Below, one piece after another: positions 8,636 to 18,037 of a stretch of 64,000 nt of DNA; the stretch's first letter is position 1; each line of letters begins with the position of its first letter. Source of the stretch: Gemmiger sp. An120 (GTDB lineage Bacteria > Bacillota > Clostridia > Oscillospirales > Ruminococcaceae); NCBI RefSeq assembly GCF_002160955.1, contig NZ_NFLN01000005.1, positions 1 to 64,000 on the forward strand. Reading direction: 5' to 3'. A model generated the notes under the pieces. It made no database searches. It was not told the DNA's origin and saw nothing but the letters and a program-made list of their open reading frames with translations. Made by a program: the position numbers and the translations under genes.

Positions 8636-8675
8636 TGTAAAATTCTCGTTCAGAACTATGTAAAGTTTCTGTAAA
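8636..8675 (-). promoter_or_regulatory. Pho-box-like TTTACA direct repeats
   Basis: Read on the minus strand, TTTACA occurs at 8670-8675, 8659-8664 and 8636-8641, i.e. with steps of 11 and 23 bases. This matches the roughly 11-base period of TT(A/T/C)ACA repeats bound by PhoP in Bacillus, with one degenerate repeat between the second and third. The array lies about 20-60 bases upstream of the -35 box of the Na/Pi transporter operon. Confidence 0.55.
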
Positions 8676-8709
8676 GTGGCCCCGGAACGGGTTTTGCGGC
8701 CGGTTGCAG

Positions 8710-8739
8710 TTGCCCTTTGACAGGATGATGTGGTATAAT
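8710..8739 (+). promoter_or_regulatory. ruvCAB promoter (extended -10)
   Basis: TATAAT at 8734-8739 is preceded by TGG (extended -10), with a weak TTGCCC -35 at 8710-8715 and an 18-base spacer. A TTGACA-like string closer in is only 11-12 bases from the -10 and cannot pair with it. Confidence 0.55.
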
Positions 8740-8803
8740 ACATCAGTTAAACTGGCCGTGGCATACCCTGAAACAGCGCCCCGGCCCGGAGGGAGGGAAC
8801 GCC

Positions 8804-9301
8804 ATGCGGGTACTGGGCCTGGACCCCGGCTATGCCATTGTAGGCTGGGGCGTGGTGGAATATGTGAGCAACCGGTTTACGCCGGTGGATTTCGGCGCGG
8901 TGACCACCGCCGCAGGCACCCCTTTTGAGCAGCGGCTGTGCCAGGTGTACGACGGGGTGGACAAGGTGCTGGAAACCCTGCGCCCGGAGGCCATCAGCAT
9001 AGAACAGCTGTTCTACCAGCATAACCAGACCACCGTGATCGGGGTGGCCGAAGCCCGCGGGGTCATCCTGCTGGCCGCGGCCCGGCGGGGGGTGCCGGTG
9101 TTCGAGTACACCCCCATGCAGGTCAAACAGGCGGTCACCGGCTACGGCAAGGCGGTCAAGAAGCAGGTGCAGGAGATGACCCGTATGATGCTGCATCTGA
9201 ACGCCGTGCCCAAGCCCGACGATACCGCCGACGCGCTGGCCATGGCCATCGCCCACTGCCATTGCAGCCGCAGCCGCCTGTCCGGCCTGCCGCTGCGCTG
9301 A
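8804..9301 (+). CDS. ruvC: Holliday junction endodeoxyribonuclease RuvC
   Basis: Resolves Holliday junctions by symmetrical nicking. At 165 residues the length is family-typical. The four metal-binding acids are visible: Asp7 (LGLDPGYA), Glu67 (ISIEQLFY), Asp140 and Asp143 (KPDDTADALAMAI). The ATG follows GGAGGGAACGCC. It is followed 16 bases later by ruvA and then ruvB, giving the complete RuvABC branch-migration and resolution set under one promoter. Confidence 0.96.
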   Translation: MRVLGLDPGYAIVGWGVVEYVSNRFTPVDFGAVTTAAGTPFEQRLCQVYDGVDKVLETLRPEAISIEQLFYQHNQTTVIGVAEARGVILLAAARRGVPVFEYTPMQVKQAVTGYGKAVKKQVQEMTRMMLHLNAVPKPDDTADALAMAIAHCHCSRSRLSGLPLR

Positions 9302-9317
9302 TCGGGAGGAAACCAAG

Positions 9318-9923
9318 ATGATCTATTGCCTTACCGGCGAACTGATAAAGAAAACCACCGAGCAGGCGGTGCTCTCCTGCGGCGGTGTGGGGTACCTGGT
9401 GCAGGTGCCCGCCACGGTGGCCGCCTCGCTGCCCGGCGTGGGAGCGCAGGCCACCTTATATACCTATATGAATATAACCGAAAATGATGTAAGCCTGTTC
9501 GGCTTTGCCACCGAGGAACAGCAGGCCTGCTTCAAGATGCTCATCGGGGTTTCCGGCGTGGGGCCCCGGGTGGGCATGGCCATCCTGAGCGTGCTCAGCC
9601 CGGAGAAGGTGGCGCTGGCGGTCTCCGCCGGGGACCACAAGGCCTTTACCGCCGCCAGCGGCGTGGGCCCCAAGCTGGCCCAGCGCATCACGCTGGAACT
9701 GAAGGATAAGGTGGGCAGGGGCCTGGCCGAGGGGCTGGGCTTCGGCGGCGGCGACGCGGCTGCCGCACCGCCCGCCGGGGCCGCGTCCCAGGCGCTGGCC
9801 GCCCTGATCAGCCTGGGCTACAGCCAGGGCGAGGCCGCCGCGGCGGTGGCCCGGCTGGACTACAGCCTGCCGGTGGAGGAACTGGTCCGCCAGGCGCTGC
9901 GCAGCATGGCCGCGAGGAGGTAA
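9318..9923 (+). CDS. ruvA: Holliday junction branch migration protein RuvA
   Basis: Tetrameric junction-binding partner of RuvB. The 201 residues show the N-terminal OB-fold (MIYCLTGELIKKT), two helix-hairpin-helix motifs in the middle (LIGVSGVGPRVGMAIL and AASGVGPKLAQRITLEL), and a flexible linker of Gly and Ala near 140-155. A C-terminal helical domain that contacts RuvB follows (ALAALISLGYSQGEA). The start follows GGAGGAAACCAAG. It lies between ruvC and ruvB with gaps of 16 and 3 bases. Confidence 0.96.
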   Translation: MIYCLTGELIKKTTEQAVLSCGGVGYLVQVPATVAASLPGVGAQATLYTYMNITENDVSLFGFATEEQQACFKMLIGVSGVGPRVGMAILSVLSPEKVALAVSAGDHKAFTAASGVGPKLAQRITLELKDKVGRGLAEGLGFGGGDAAAAPPAGAASQALAALISLGYSQGEAAAAVARLDYSLPVEELVRQALRSMAARR

Positions 9924-9926
9924 CCC

Positions 9927-10985
9927 ATGGACGAACAACTGTATCAGCCGGCCGGGCGGCTTATCAGCCCGGACCTGACCCCCGGCGAGAGCGAGGAAAT
10001 AAGCCTTCGCCCCCGCACGCTGGAGGACTACATCGGCCAGGAAAAGGTCAAGGAAAACCTGCGCATCTACCTGACCGCCGCCCAGCGCCGGGGCGAGCCC
10101 ATGGACCACATCCTGCTCTACGGCCCGCCGGGCCTGGGCAAGACCACCCTGGCGGGCATCGTGGCCCAGGAGATGGGGGTGCAGATCCGCATCACCAGCG
10201 GCCCCGCCATCGAAAAGCCCGGCGACCTGGCCGCCCTGCTGACCAATCTGCAGGAGGGCGACGTGCTGTTTATCGACGAGATCCACCGCCTCTCCCGCCA
10301 GGTGGAGGAGGTGCTCTATCCCGCCCTGGAGGACTACGCCCTGGACATCATGATCGGCAAAGGCCCCAGTGCCCAGAGCATCCGGATCAACCTGCCCCGC
10401 TTCACCCTGATCGGGGCCACCACCCGGGCAGGCCAGCTGACCGGCCCGCTGCGGGACCGGTTCGGCGTGCTGCTGAAACTGGAACTGTACAGCCCGGACG
10501 AGCTGGCCCGGATCATCCGCCGGTCGGCGGGGATTCTGGAACAGCCCTGCACCGAGGAGGGCGCTCTGGAGCTGGCCCGGTGCAGCCGTGGCACCCCCCG
10601 TGTGGCCAACCGGCTGCTCAAGCGGGTGCGGGACTTTGCGGTGGTGCTGGGGGACGGCACCATCGACGGGGAGACCGCCCGCCTGGCGCTGGGCCGCATG
10701 GCCATCGACAAGCTGGGCCTGGATGAGCTGGACCGCAACCTGCTGCGGGCGGTGATCGAACTGTACGGCGGCGGGCCGGTGGGCCTGGATACCCTGGCCG
10801 CCGCGCTGGGCGAGGAAGCCGTGACCCTGGAAGACGTGTGCGAGCCCTATCTGATGCAGATGGGCTTCCTCACCCGCACACCCCGGGGCCGGTGCGTCAC
10901 CCGGCTGGCCTATGAACACCTGGGGCTGAAAGCCCCTGAAAAGCCCGACCCCGTGCGGGAGTCCGGGCAGCAGAGCATGTATTAA
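9927..10985 (+). CDS. ruvB: Holliday junction branch migration ATPase RuvB
   Basis: Hexameric AAA+ motor that drives branch migration with RuvA. The 352 residues include Walker [13 protein letters not shown] near residue 65, Walker B FIDEIHRL near 115, the sensor [18 protein letters not shown] near 160 and a C-terminal winged helix ([16 protein letters not shown]). Length and motifs are all typical. It begins 3 bases after ruvA, with GGAGGTAACCC as ribosome binding site overlapping the ruvA end. A 190-base gap before glmM carries no recognisable gene. Confidence 0.97.
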   Translation: MDEQLYQPAGRLISPDLTPGESEEISLRPRTLEDYIGQEKVKENLRIYLTAAQRRGEPMDHILLYGPPGLGKTTLAGIVAQEMGVQIRITSGPAIEKPGDLAALLTNLQEGDVLFIDEIHRLSRQVEEVLYPALEDYALDIMIGKGPSAQSIRINLPRFTLIGATTRAGQLTGPLRDRFGVLLKLELYSPDELARIIRRSAGILEQPCTEEGALELARCSRGTPRVANRLLKRVRDFAVVLGDGTIDGETARLALGRMAIDKLGLDELDRNLLRAVIELYGGGPVGLDTLAAALGEEAVTLEDVCEPYLMQMGFLTRTPRGRCVTRLAYEHLGLKAPEKPDPVRESGQQSMY

Positions 10986-11177
10986 GAGCGCCGGACAAGC
11001 GGCGCGCCAAAGGAAGGGAACGGTTTGCCCGCACAGCCAGAAAAAGCGGGAGCACCCAAAGGGGACCGGTTTGCGTGCTGAGCCATAAAAAACACGAAAC
11101 GTTCATATTTTGAATGTATAATGGGGCGTATCGGTCTTACAGCCGGGCGTTCCGCACAAGAAAGTGAGGAAAACAAT

Positions 11178-12533
11178 ATGGGAAAACTCTTTGGAACCGA
11201 CGGCGTCCGCGGGGTGGCGGGCGAAGACCTGAGCTGTGAACTGGCTCTGAACATCGGCCGGGGGGCCGCAGCGGTGCTGACCGCCCACCTGAGCCACCGT
11301 CCCCGCATCCTGATCGGCAAGGACACCCGCATCTCCGGCGACATGCTGGAAAACGCCCTGGCCGCCGGTCTGTGCAGCGTGGGCGCCGACGTGGAACTGC
11401 TGGGCGTGATCCCCACGCCGGCCGTGGCCTATCTGGTGCGGCTGTACGGGGCGGACGCGGGCGTTGTGATCAGCGCCAGCCACAACCCGGTGGAGTTCAA
11501 CGGCATCAAGATCTTCTCCTCCGACGGCTACAAGCTGCCCGACGAGGTGGAAAACGAGATCGAGGCCCATGTGCTGGAAAACTGCCAGGGCCTGTCCCTC
11601 TGCACCGGCCCGGACGTGGGCCGTGTGACCCGGCGCGACGGCGCGCTGGACGACTATGTGGACTACCTGGCCAAAGCCATCGACGCGGACCTGTCCGGCC
11701 TGCGGGTGGCGGTGGACTGCGCCAACGGCGCGGCCAGCCAGGTGGCCAAGGCCCTGTTCCCGCGGCTGGGGGCGGACTGCACCTTCATCGGCGCCGAGCC
11801 GGACGGCTGCAACATCAACCTGGACTGCGGCTCCACCCATCTGGACAAACTGGCCAAGTTTGTGGTGGAGGGCGGCTATGACTGCGGCATTGCCTTTGAC
11901 GGCGACGCGGACCGCTGTCTGGCCGTGGACGAAAAGGGCGCCGAGATCGACGGCGACAAGATCATCGCCCTGCTGAGCCTGGACCTGAAAGAACAGGGCC
12001 TGCTGAACGAGGATACCGCCGTGGTCACCGTCATGAGCAACCTGGGCTTTATGCAGTTTATGGAAAGCCAGGGCATCCATACCGCCCGCACCGCGGTGGG
12101 CGACCGGTATGTGCTGGAGGAGATGCGGGCCAAGGGCTACGTGATCGGCGGCGAGCAGAGCGGCCACGTGATCCTGCTGCGCCACTCCACCACCGGCGAC
12201 GGCGAACTGACCGCCGGCATGCTGCTGCGGCTGCTGGCCGCCCGGGGCTGTGCCATGAGCCAGCTGAACGGCATCTATGAAAAGTTCCCCCAGGTCATGG
12301 TCAACGTGGTGGCCAACGCCGAACAGAAGGCCGCCTATAAGGAAGACGAGTACATTGCCGGCTTTATCGAGAGCCAGCAGCAGAATCTGATGGGCATGGG
12401 CCGCGTACTGGTGCGCGTGTCCGGCACCGAACCGAAAATCCGTATCATGGTGGAGGGCAAGGACCCCGCCGCCATCGAAGCCAGCGCCCGGCGCATTGAA
12501 GAGATGATCGTCCGGCGCATCCTGAACAAGTAA
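11178..12533 (+). CDS. glmM: phosphoglucosamine mutase
   Basis: Converts glucosamine-6-phosphate to glucosamine-1-phosphate for UDP-GlcNAc and peptidoglycan synthesis. The 451 residues start with GKLFGTDGVRG. They contain the active serine motif ISASHNPVEFNGIK near residue 100, the metal-binding loop DGDADRC near 240, and the phosphate-binding RVSGTEPKIRIMVEG near the C-terminus. The ATG at 11178 follows GTGAGGAAA; a longer frame from 11121 overlaps a TATAAT (11117-11122) that is a likely -10 element, so the shorter start is preferred. No good -35 accompanies it. Confidence 0.96.
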   Translation: MGKLFGTDGVRGVAGEDLSCELALNIGRGAAAVLTAHLSHRPRILIGKDTRISGDMLENALAAGLCSVGADVELLGVIPTPAVAYLVRLYGADAGVVISASHNPVEFNGIKIFSSDGYKLPDEVENEIEAHVLENCQGLSLCTGPDVGRVTRRDGALDDYVDYLAKAIDADLSGLRVAVDCANGAASQVAKALFPRLGADCTFIGAEPDGCNINLDCGSTHLDKLAKFVVEGGYDCGIAFDGDADRCLAVDEKGAEIDGDKIIALLSLDLKEQGLLNEDTAVVTVMSNLGFMQFMESQGIHTARTAVGDRYVLEEMRAKGYVIGGEQSGHVILLRHSTTGDGELTAGMLLRLLAARGCAMSQLNGIYEKFPQVMVNVVANAEQKAAYKEDEYIAGFIESQQQNLMGMGRVLVRVSGTEPKIRIMVEGKDPAAIEASARRIEEMIVRRILNK

Positions 12534-12546
12534 GGAGAGCTGCCTC

Positions 12547-13413
12547 ATGCGCCCCGCGCAGAATTGGAACGACTACGAACTGATCGACGCCACCGCCGGC
12601 AACCGGCTGGAACGGTGGGACAAAGCGGTGCTGGTGCGCCCGGACCCGCAGGTTGTCTGGAAGCGCGAACCCGCCGACCCCCGCTGGCAGCAGGCCGACG
12701 GGGTATACCACCGCTCTGCCCAGGGCGGCGGCCGCTGGGAGATGCGCCGCCGTCTGCCGGAAAAGTGGACCATCCGCTGGGGTGAGCTGACCCTGGTGGT
12801 CAGCCCCACCGGCTTCAAGCACACCGGCGTCTTCCCGGAGCAGGCGGTCAACTGGGAATGGTACCAGAAAAAGATCGCCGCCGCCGGCCGCCCCATCCGG
12901 GTGCTGAACCTGTTCGGCTATACCGGCGGGGCCACCCTGGCCTGCGCCGCCGCCGGGGCATCGGTCTGCCATGTGGATGCCTCCAAGGGCATTGTGGCCT
13001 GGGCACGGGAAAACGCCGCTGCCAGCGGCCTGACCGACCGGCCCATCCGCTGGATCGTGGACGACTGCGCCAAGTTCGTGGCCCGGGAGATCCGCCGGGG
13101 CTCCTTCTACGACGCCATCATCATGGACCCGCCCAGCTACGGCCGGGGCCCCGGGGGCGAGGTGTGGAAGCTGGAGGACAACATCTACGACCTGATGACC
13201 CTCTGCGAGGGGGTCCTGTCCAAGGATCCGCTGTTTGTGGCGGTCAACAGCTATACCACCGGCCTGTCCCCGGCGGTGATGGAGTATATCCTGAAAACCG
13301 GCCTGGTGCCCGTGTACGGCGGCCGCACCTGGTGCGATGAGATCGGCCTGCCGGTATCCGCCACCGGCGGCGTGGTGCCCTGCGGCGCCACCGCCGTCTG
13401 GGAACAAGCCTGA
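12547..13413 (+). CDS. class I SAM-dependent methyltransferase, RlmI/RlmK-like
   Basis: A 288-residue Rossmann methyltransferase. SAM-binding motif I is LNLFGYTGGATLACAAAGA near residue 120, the acidic loop is HVDASKG, and motif IV is MDPPSYGRG near 195, which resembles the 23S rRNA m5C methyltransferases RlmI and RlmK. The PUA RNA-binding domain of RlmI is absent, so substrate specificity is uncertain. It starts 13 bases after glmM with AAGGAGAG as ribosome binding site and is followed closely by ecfA1, so it is probably part of the glmM transcript. Confidence 0.85.
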   Translation: MRPAQNWNDYELIDATAGNRLERWDKAVLVRPDPQVVWKREPADPRWQQADGVYHRSAQGGGRWEMRRRLPEKWTIRWGELTLVVSPTGFKHTGVFPEQAVNWEWYQKKIAAAGRPIRVLNLFGYTGGATLACAAAGASVCHVDASKGIVAWARENAAASGLTDRPIRWIVDDCAKFVAREIRRGSFYDAIIMDPPSYGRGPGGEVWKLEDNIYDLMTLCEGVLSKDPLFVAVNSYTTGLSPAVMEYILKTGLVPVYGGRTWCDEIGLPVSATGGVVPCGATAVWEQA

Positions 13414-13434
13414 CGAGAGAGGGGAAAGCATCCG

Positions 13435-14271
13435 ATGAACGAGATGATCCAGGCAAAGGACGTGCGGTTCCGCTACGATCCGGAAAGCCCGGTATACGCG
13501 GTGGACGGCGCATCCCTGGCCGTGCGCCGGGGCGAGTTTGTGGCGGTGCTGGGGGCCAACGGCTGCGGCAAAAGCACCCTGGCCAAGCACTTCAACGCCA
13601 TCCTGCTGCCGGAGAGCGGCACCGTGACGGTGGAGGGTATGGATACCGCCGACGAGGAAAAACTGTATGATATCCGCCAGAAGGTGGGCATGGTGTTCCA
13701 GAACCCGGACAACCAGATCGTGGCCACCGTGGTGGAGGAGGACGTGGCGTTCGCCCTGGAAAACCTGGGCGTGCCCCCCGCCGAGATCCGCACCCGCATC
13801 GACGAGGCCATGGAGATGGCCGGCATCTACAAGCACCGCCACAAGGCCCCGCACAAGCTGAGCGGCGGCCAGAAGCAGCGGGTGGCCATCGCGGGCGTGA
13901 TCGCCATGCGGCCGGACTGCCTGGTGCTGGACGAGTCCACCGCCATGCTGGACCCCCGCGGCCGGGAAAAGGTCATGAAGACCATCCGGCACCTGAACCG
14001 GGATTTCGGCATCACGGTGGTGGCCATCACCCACTATATGGAAGAAGCCGCCCAGGCCGACCGGGTGCTGGTGATGAGCGGCGGCAAGGTGGTCATGGAG
14101 GGCACCCCGAAAGAGGTGTTCAGCCAGACCGAACGGGTGCGCAGCCTGCGGCTGGACGTGCCCCAGGCCGCCGAACTGCGGGACGAGCTGGTCAAGGCTG
14201 GCCTGCCCCTGCCCGAGGGCATCATCAACACCGAGGAATGTGCCCGGGCACTGTACGAACTTTTGAAGTGA
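13435..14271 (+). CDS. ecfA1: energy-coupling factor transporter ATPase EcfA1
   Basis: One of two ATPases powering group II ECF vitamin transporters, whose S-components are encoded elsewhere. The 278 residues show Walker A GANGCGKST, signature [13 protein letters not shown] and Walker B CLVLDESTAMLDP; the ESTAMLDP variant is characteristic of EcfA1. The start follows GAGAGGGGAAAGC. It lies directly before ecfA2 and ecfT, the shared ECF module common beside truA in Firmicutes. Confidence 0.94.
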   Translation: MNEMIQAKDVRFRYDPESPVYAVDGASLAVRRGEFVAVLGANGCGKSTLAKHFNAILLPESGTVTVEGMDTADEEKLYDIRQKVGMVFQNPDNQIVATVVEEDVAFALENLGVPPAEIRTRIDEAMEMAGIYKHRHKAPHKLSGGQKQRVAIAGVIAMRPDCLVLDESTAMLDPRGREKVMKTIRHLNRDFGITVVAITHYMEEAAQADRVLVMSGGKVVMEGTPKEVFSQTERVRSLRLDVPQAAELRDELVKAGLPLPEGIINTEECARALYELLK

Positions 14272-14339
14272 ACCAACTGGGAACAAGGGCGGGCGCGACC
14301 CGCAAAACGGGCGCACACCGCCGGTAAGGACGTGAGAAA

Positions 14340-15206
14340 TTGGCAGCGATCATCAAGACCGAACACCTGACCCATGTGTATGGGGAGGGCATGCCGGACG
14401 CCACCACGGCGCTGGACGACATCAACATCGAGATCGAAGAAGGGGAGTTTGTGGGGGTCATCGGCTCCACCGGATCGGGCAAAAGCACCCTGATCACCCA
14501 CTTCAACGGTATTCTCAAGCCCACCTCGGGCAAGGTATATGTGGACGGCCGGGACATCTGGGCCGATCCGGGCAAGATCCGGGAATTCCGGTTCCTGGTG
14601 GGGCTGGTGTTCCAGTATCCGGAATACCAGCTGTTTGAGGAAACGGTGGCCAAGGACATCGCCTTCGGCCCCCGCAACATGGGGCTGGACGAAGCCGAGA
14701 TCGCCCATCGGGTGGAGGTGGCCGCTCAGTTCTGCGGCCTGCCCGCCGAATTCATGGAGCGCAGCCCCTTTGAGCTGAGCGGCGGCCAGAAGCGCCGGGT
14801 GGCCATTGCCGGCGTGCTGGCCATGCAGCCCCGCATCCTGGTACTGGACGAGCCCGCCGCCGGCCTGGACCCGGAAGGGCGGGATACCATCCTGTCCCAG
14901 ATCAAGCGTTTCCACAAGGAAACCGGCACCACCGTGGTGCTGGTAAGCCATTCCATGGAGGATATCGCCAAATACGCCGACCGGGTGCTGGTCATGGACC
15001 AGCGCAAGGTGGCCATGTTCGACACCACCGCCCATGTATTCGCCCAGGCGCCCCGCCTGCTGGAACTGGGGCTCAGCGTGCCCCAGATCACCCAGATCTT
15101 TCTGCGGCTGCGGGAGATGGGGCTGGACATCGACACCGACGTCTACACCATGCCCTACGCGGTGAACAAGATCCTGGAACGGGCCCGGGAAAAGGGGGTG
15201 CTGTAA
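14340..15206 (+). CDS. ecfA2: energy-coupling factor transporter ATPase EcfA2
   Basis: Second ATPase of the ECF module, 288 residues. Walker A is GSTGSGKST, the signature LSGGQKRRVAIAGVLA, and Walker B RILVLDEPAAGLDPEG, as typical for EcfA2. The start appears to be TTG at 14340, after GGTAAGGACGTGAG; no in-frame ATG exists before the conserved N-terminal region, which supports the rare start codon. The 68-base gap after ecfA1 is the largest inside this cluster. It abuts ecfT without a gap. Confidence 0.94.
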   Translation: MAAIIKTEHLTHVYGEGMPDATTALDDINIEIEEGEFVGVIGSTGSGKSTLITHFNGILKPTSGKVYVDGRDIWADPGKIREFRFLVGLVFQYPEYQLFEETVAKDIAFGPRNMGLDEAEIAHRVEVAAQFCGLPAEFMERSPFELSGGQKRRVAIAGVLAMQPRILVLDEPAAGLDPEGRDTILSQIKRFHKETGTTVVLVSHSMEDIAKYADRVLVMDQRKVAMFDTTAHVFAQAPRLLELGLSVPQITQIFLRLREMGLDIDTDVYTMPYAVNKILERAREKGVL

Positions 15207-16022
15207 ATGCTGCGTGACATTACCATCGGCCAGCATTTCCCCGGCGATTCCATCGTCCACCGCACCGACCCCCGTCTCAAACTGGTGCTGGTGCTGGCCT
15301 ATATCATCCTGCTGTTCACCAGCAGCAACCCCCTGGGCCTGACCCTGAGCGTGCTGCTGCTGGGTGTGCTCTACCGGATCAGCCACATCCCCCTGAAACT
15401 GATCCTGAAAAGCCTGAAGCCGATTTTCCCCATCGTGGTGTTTACCGGCGTGCTTAACCTGTTCTTCATCGTGGGCGAGGGCGACCCCCTGTTCCAGTTC
15501 TGGTTCATCCGCATCTATAAGGACGGCGTGGTCTACGCCATCCAGATCGCGGTGCGGGTCATGGCCCTGATCGCGGGCACCAGCCTGCTCACCTACACCA
15601 CCAGCCCCATCGTCCTCACCGACGCCATCGAGCGGCTGCTCAAACCCTTTGCCAGGCTGGGGCTGCCGGTGCACGAGCTGGCTATGATGATGACCATTGC
15701 TTTGCGGTTTATCCCGCTGCTGATCGAAGAGACCGACAAGATCATGAACGCCCAGAAAGCCCGCGGCGCCCAGATCGATTCCGGCAACCTGAAACAGAGG
15801 GTCACCGCCCTGATCCCGGTGCTGATCCCGCTGTTCATCTCGGCTTTCCGCCGGGCGGACGAGCTGGCCATGGCCATGGAGTGCCGCTGCTACCGGGGCG
15901 GCGACGGCCGCACCCGTCTCAAGGTGCTGCGGTTTGCCGGGCATGACTGGCTGGCGCTGGCCTTCTGCGCGGTCTGCTTCGGGATCATCTTCTGCACCCG
16001 CTTTATCATGCCGGGGTGGTGA
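15207..16022 (+). CDS. ecfT: energy-coupling factor transporter transmembrane protein EcfT
   Basis: Scaffold membrane subunit that couples the EcfA ATPases to the substrate-binding S-components. The 271 residues contain about five hydrophobic segments and the two cytoplasmic ATPase-contacting motifs in the C-terminal third: AQKARGAQIDSG and MAMECRCYRGGDGRT. The ATG follows directly after the ecfA2 stop. It ends within 6 bases of the truA start, so translation is probably coupled. Confidence 0.94.
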   Translation: MLRDITIGQHFPGDSIVHRTDPRLKLVLVLAYIILLFTSSNPLGLTLSVLLLGVLYRISHIPLKLILKSLKPIFPIVVFTGVLNLFFIVGEGDPLFQFWFIRIYKDGVVYAIQIAVRVMALIAGTSLLTYTTSPIVLTDAIERLLKPFARLGLPVHELAMMMTIALRFIPLLIEETDKIMNAQKARGAQIDSGNLKQRVTALIPVLIPLFISAFRRADELAMAMECRCYRGGDGRTRLKVLRFAGHDWLALAFCAVCFGIIFCTRFIMPGW

Positions 16023-16027
16023 AGCCT

Positions 16028-16774
16028 ATGAACATCCGGCTCACCCTCTGCTTTGACGGCACCGCCTACTGCGGATTTCAGGTGCAGAACAACGGCGTTT
16101 CGGTCTGCGAAACGATGCAGAACGCGCTGGAAGCGGTGCTGGGCACCCGGCCCCCGGTCAAAGGGTGCAGCCGCACCGACGCGGGGGTGCATGCGCTGGC
16201 TTTCTGCCTGAATTTTCAGGCGGACTGCGCCGTGCCGCTGCACAAGCTGCCTCTGGCGCTCAACGCTCACCTGCCCCGGGACGTGCGGGTAACGCAGGCC
16301 GTCCAGGTGCCGGAGGACTTCCACGCCCGGTACGCTGCCCACAGCAAAACCTACTGCTACCGCATCTGGAACAGCCCCATCGACCGGCCTTTTGACGAGG
16401 CCTACTACCACCGGGTCAACGCCCCGCTGGACGAAGCGGCCATGCAGGCCGCCGCCGACCGGATGGTGGGCACCCATGATTTTCTGGCGCTCTGCGCCGC
16501 GGGCAGCGATGTGGCCGCCCGGGGCGATACCGTGCGCACCATCACCCGCTGCCAGGTGCGGCGGGAGGGTGCGCTGATCACCGTCACCGTCACGGCGGAC
16601 GGCTATCTGTACAATATGGTGCGTATCCTGGCCGGCACCCTGGTGCAGGCGGGTCTGCACCGCATCCCGCCCCAGGCTGTGGACGCCATCCTGGCCGGCC
16701 GGGACCGCAAAGCCGCCGGGCCCACCCTGCCCGCCAAAGGGCTGTTTTTACAGTCGGTGGACTACGGCGACTGA
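16028..16774 (+). CDS. truA: tRNA pseudouridine(38-40) synthase TruA
   Basis: Isomerises uridines 38-40 in the anticodon arm of tRNAs. The 248 residues include the catalytic aspartate motif CSRTDAGVHA near residue 52 and the family segments NAHLPRDVRV and YLYNMVRILAGTLVQ. I place the start at ATG 16028; an in-frame GTG at 16016 inside ecfT is possible but extends beyond the conserved N-terminus. It is the last gene of the ECF cluster. Confidence 0.95.
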   Translation: MNIRLTLCFDGTAYCGFQVQNNGVSVCETMQNALEAVLGTRPPVKGCSRTDAGVHALAFCLNFQADCAVPLHKLPLALNAHLPRDVRVTQAVQVPEDFHARYAAHSKTYCYRIWNSPIDRPFDEAYYHRVNAPLDEAAMQAAADRMVGTHDFLALCAAGSDVAARGDTVRTITRCQVRREGALITVTVTADGYLYNMVRILAGTLVQAGLHRIPPQAVDAILAGRDRKAAGPTLPAKGLFLQSVDYGD

Positions 16775-16797
16775 ACTTTTAAGAAAGGAGGCTTTCC

Positions 16798-18012
16798 ATG
16801 GACGAGCAGCAATCCCCCCGTCCGGCGGGGCGGGTATCCCGCCTGTCGGAGATCCGGCGCCGCCGCAAGCGCCGCCGTCAGCTCACAGTGCTGGCCGCCA
16901 TGCTGCTGGTGGCGGCGATCCTGGCCGGTGTGGCCGGGGTATACGGCTCGGCCATGGTGGGCCTGGGCGACGTGCTGGACTCGGTGCGTATCTGGCTGCA
17001 GCCGGGGCCGGGCTTTCCGGTGCACACCGGTGTGCGGCAGGCGCTGTCGGTACAGCCGGTAAACGGCGGGTTTGCCCTGCTGGGCACCCAGGACCTGCAG
17101 GTCTATTCCGATTCCGGGCGGCAGCTGCGCAGCATCCAGCACAGCTATGCCCGGCCGGGCCTGGCGGCGGGGGGCAGCCATCTGTGCCTGTACAGCCGCG
17201 GCGGCTATGAACTGCGGGTGGAAAGCCGCAGCCAGACCCTGTATACCGCCAGCCTGCCCGGCAGTATCCTGCTGTGCGATATGAGCAGCAACGACAGCCT
17301 GGCTGTGCTGACCACCTCCACCCGGGGTACCGCCGAACTGATCGTCTACGATTCCCGGTTCCGCCAGATCTACGGCTGGCAGATGACCGAGAGCGAGGGC
17401 GACCCGCTGGTGCTGGCCTTTGCGCCGGACAACCGGCAGCTGGCGGTGGGGGCCATCCGCACCCAGGACGGCCGTCTGGTCAGCCAGGTGCATCTGCTGG
17501 ATACCGGCAGCGACTATGTCACCGCCACCTATTCCGCCACCGGCAGCCTGCTGCTGGTCGCCGAATGGCTCAGCAACAACCGTCTGCTGGCCGTGTTCGA
17601 CAGTTTTGCCGTGGTGCTTTCCTCCAAAGGGGAGGAGGTGGCCCGTCTGGACTATTCCCCCGGTGAGGAGCCGATGGACGTATCGGTCTGCGGGCGCACC
17701 ACCGCCCTGCTTCTGCGGGAAAACACCGTGGACGAAAGCGGCCGCCTGCTGATCCTCAACGACACCCTGACCGCGCTGGCGGATTTCAGTCTTTATGGGG
17801 CCGAACAGGTGGTGTGCGGGCGCACCGCTGCATATTGTATGACCAACGACAGCGTGCACAGCTACGATTTCTCCGGGGATCTGAACTGGGAGCATTCCTC
17901 CCTGTCCAGCCCCCAGGCGCTGCTGGTGCGGGGCGGCAAGGTGATGTTGTTCACCTCCGAAAAGGCCGAGCTGCTGGACAGCGGCAACGAAACCGGCGGC
18001 GCGTCCGCCTGA
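16798..18012 (+). CDS. DUF5711-like single-pass membrane protein
   Basis: A 404-residue protein with a basic cytoplasmic N-terminus (RRRRKRRRQ near residue 22), one transmembrane helix (about 32-52) and a large extracytoplasmic part. That part has repeated beta-strand-like segments (DLQVYSDSGRQLRSI, SLAVLTTSTRGTAELIVYD, RLLAVFDSFAVVL) resembling a beta-propeller. I recall such proteins as DUF5711 in Oscillospiraceae, function unknown. It has a strong AAAGGAGG ribosome binding site and lies between truA and a CvpA-like gene. The repeats suggest a binding or scaffold role at the cell surface; that is inference. Confidence 0.7.
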   Translation: MDEQQSPRPAGRVSRLSEIRRRRKRRRQLTVLAAMLLVAAILAGVAGVYGSAMVGLGDVLDSVRIWLQPGPGFPVHTGVRQALSVQPVNGGFALLGTQDLQVYSDSGRQLRSIQHSYARPGLAAGGSHLCLYSRGGYELRVESRSQTLYTASLPGSILLCDMSSNDSLAVLTTSTRGTAELIVYDSRFRQIYGWQMTESEGDPLVLAFAPDNRQLAVGAIRTQDGRLVSQVHLLDTGSDYVTATYSATGSLLLVAEWLSNNRLLAVFDSFAVVLSSKGEEVARLDYSPGEEPMDVSVCGRTTALLLRENTVDESGRLLILNDTLTALADFSLYGAEQVVCGRTAAYCMTNDSVHSYDFSGDLNWEHSSLSSPQALLVRGGKVMLFTSEKAELLDSGNETGGASA

Positions 18013-18037
18013 TTTTACGTGAGAACCGAGGTACTTC

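Noticed and set aside
8717-8739. TTGACA-like string before ruvC as a -35 box
   Set aside because: Only 11-12 bases separate it from the TATAAT, too short for a sigma-70-type promoter.
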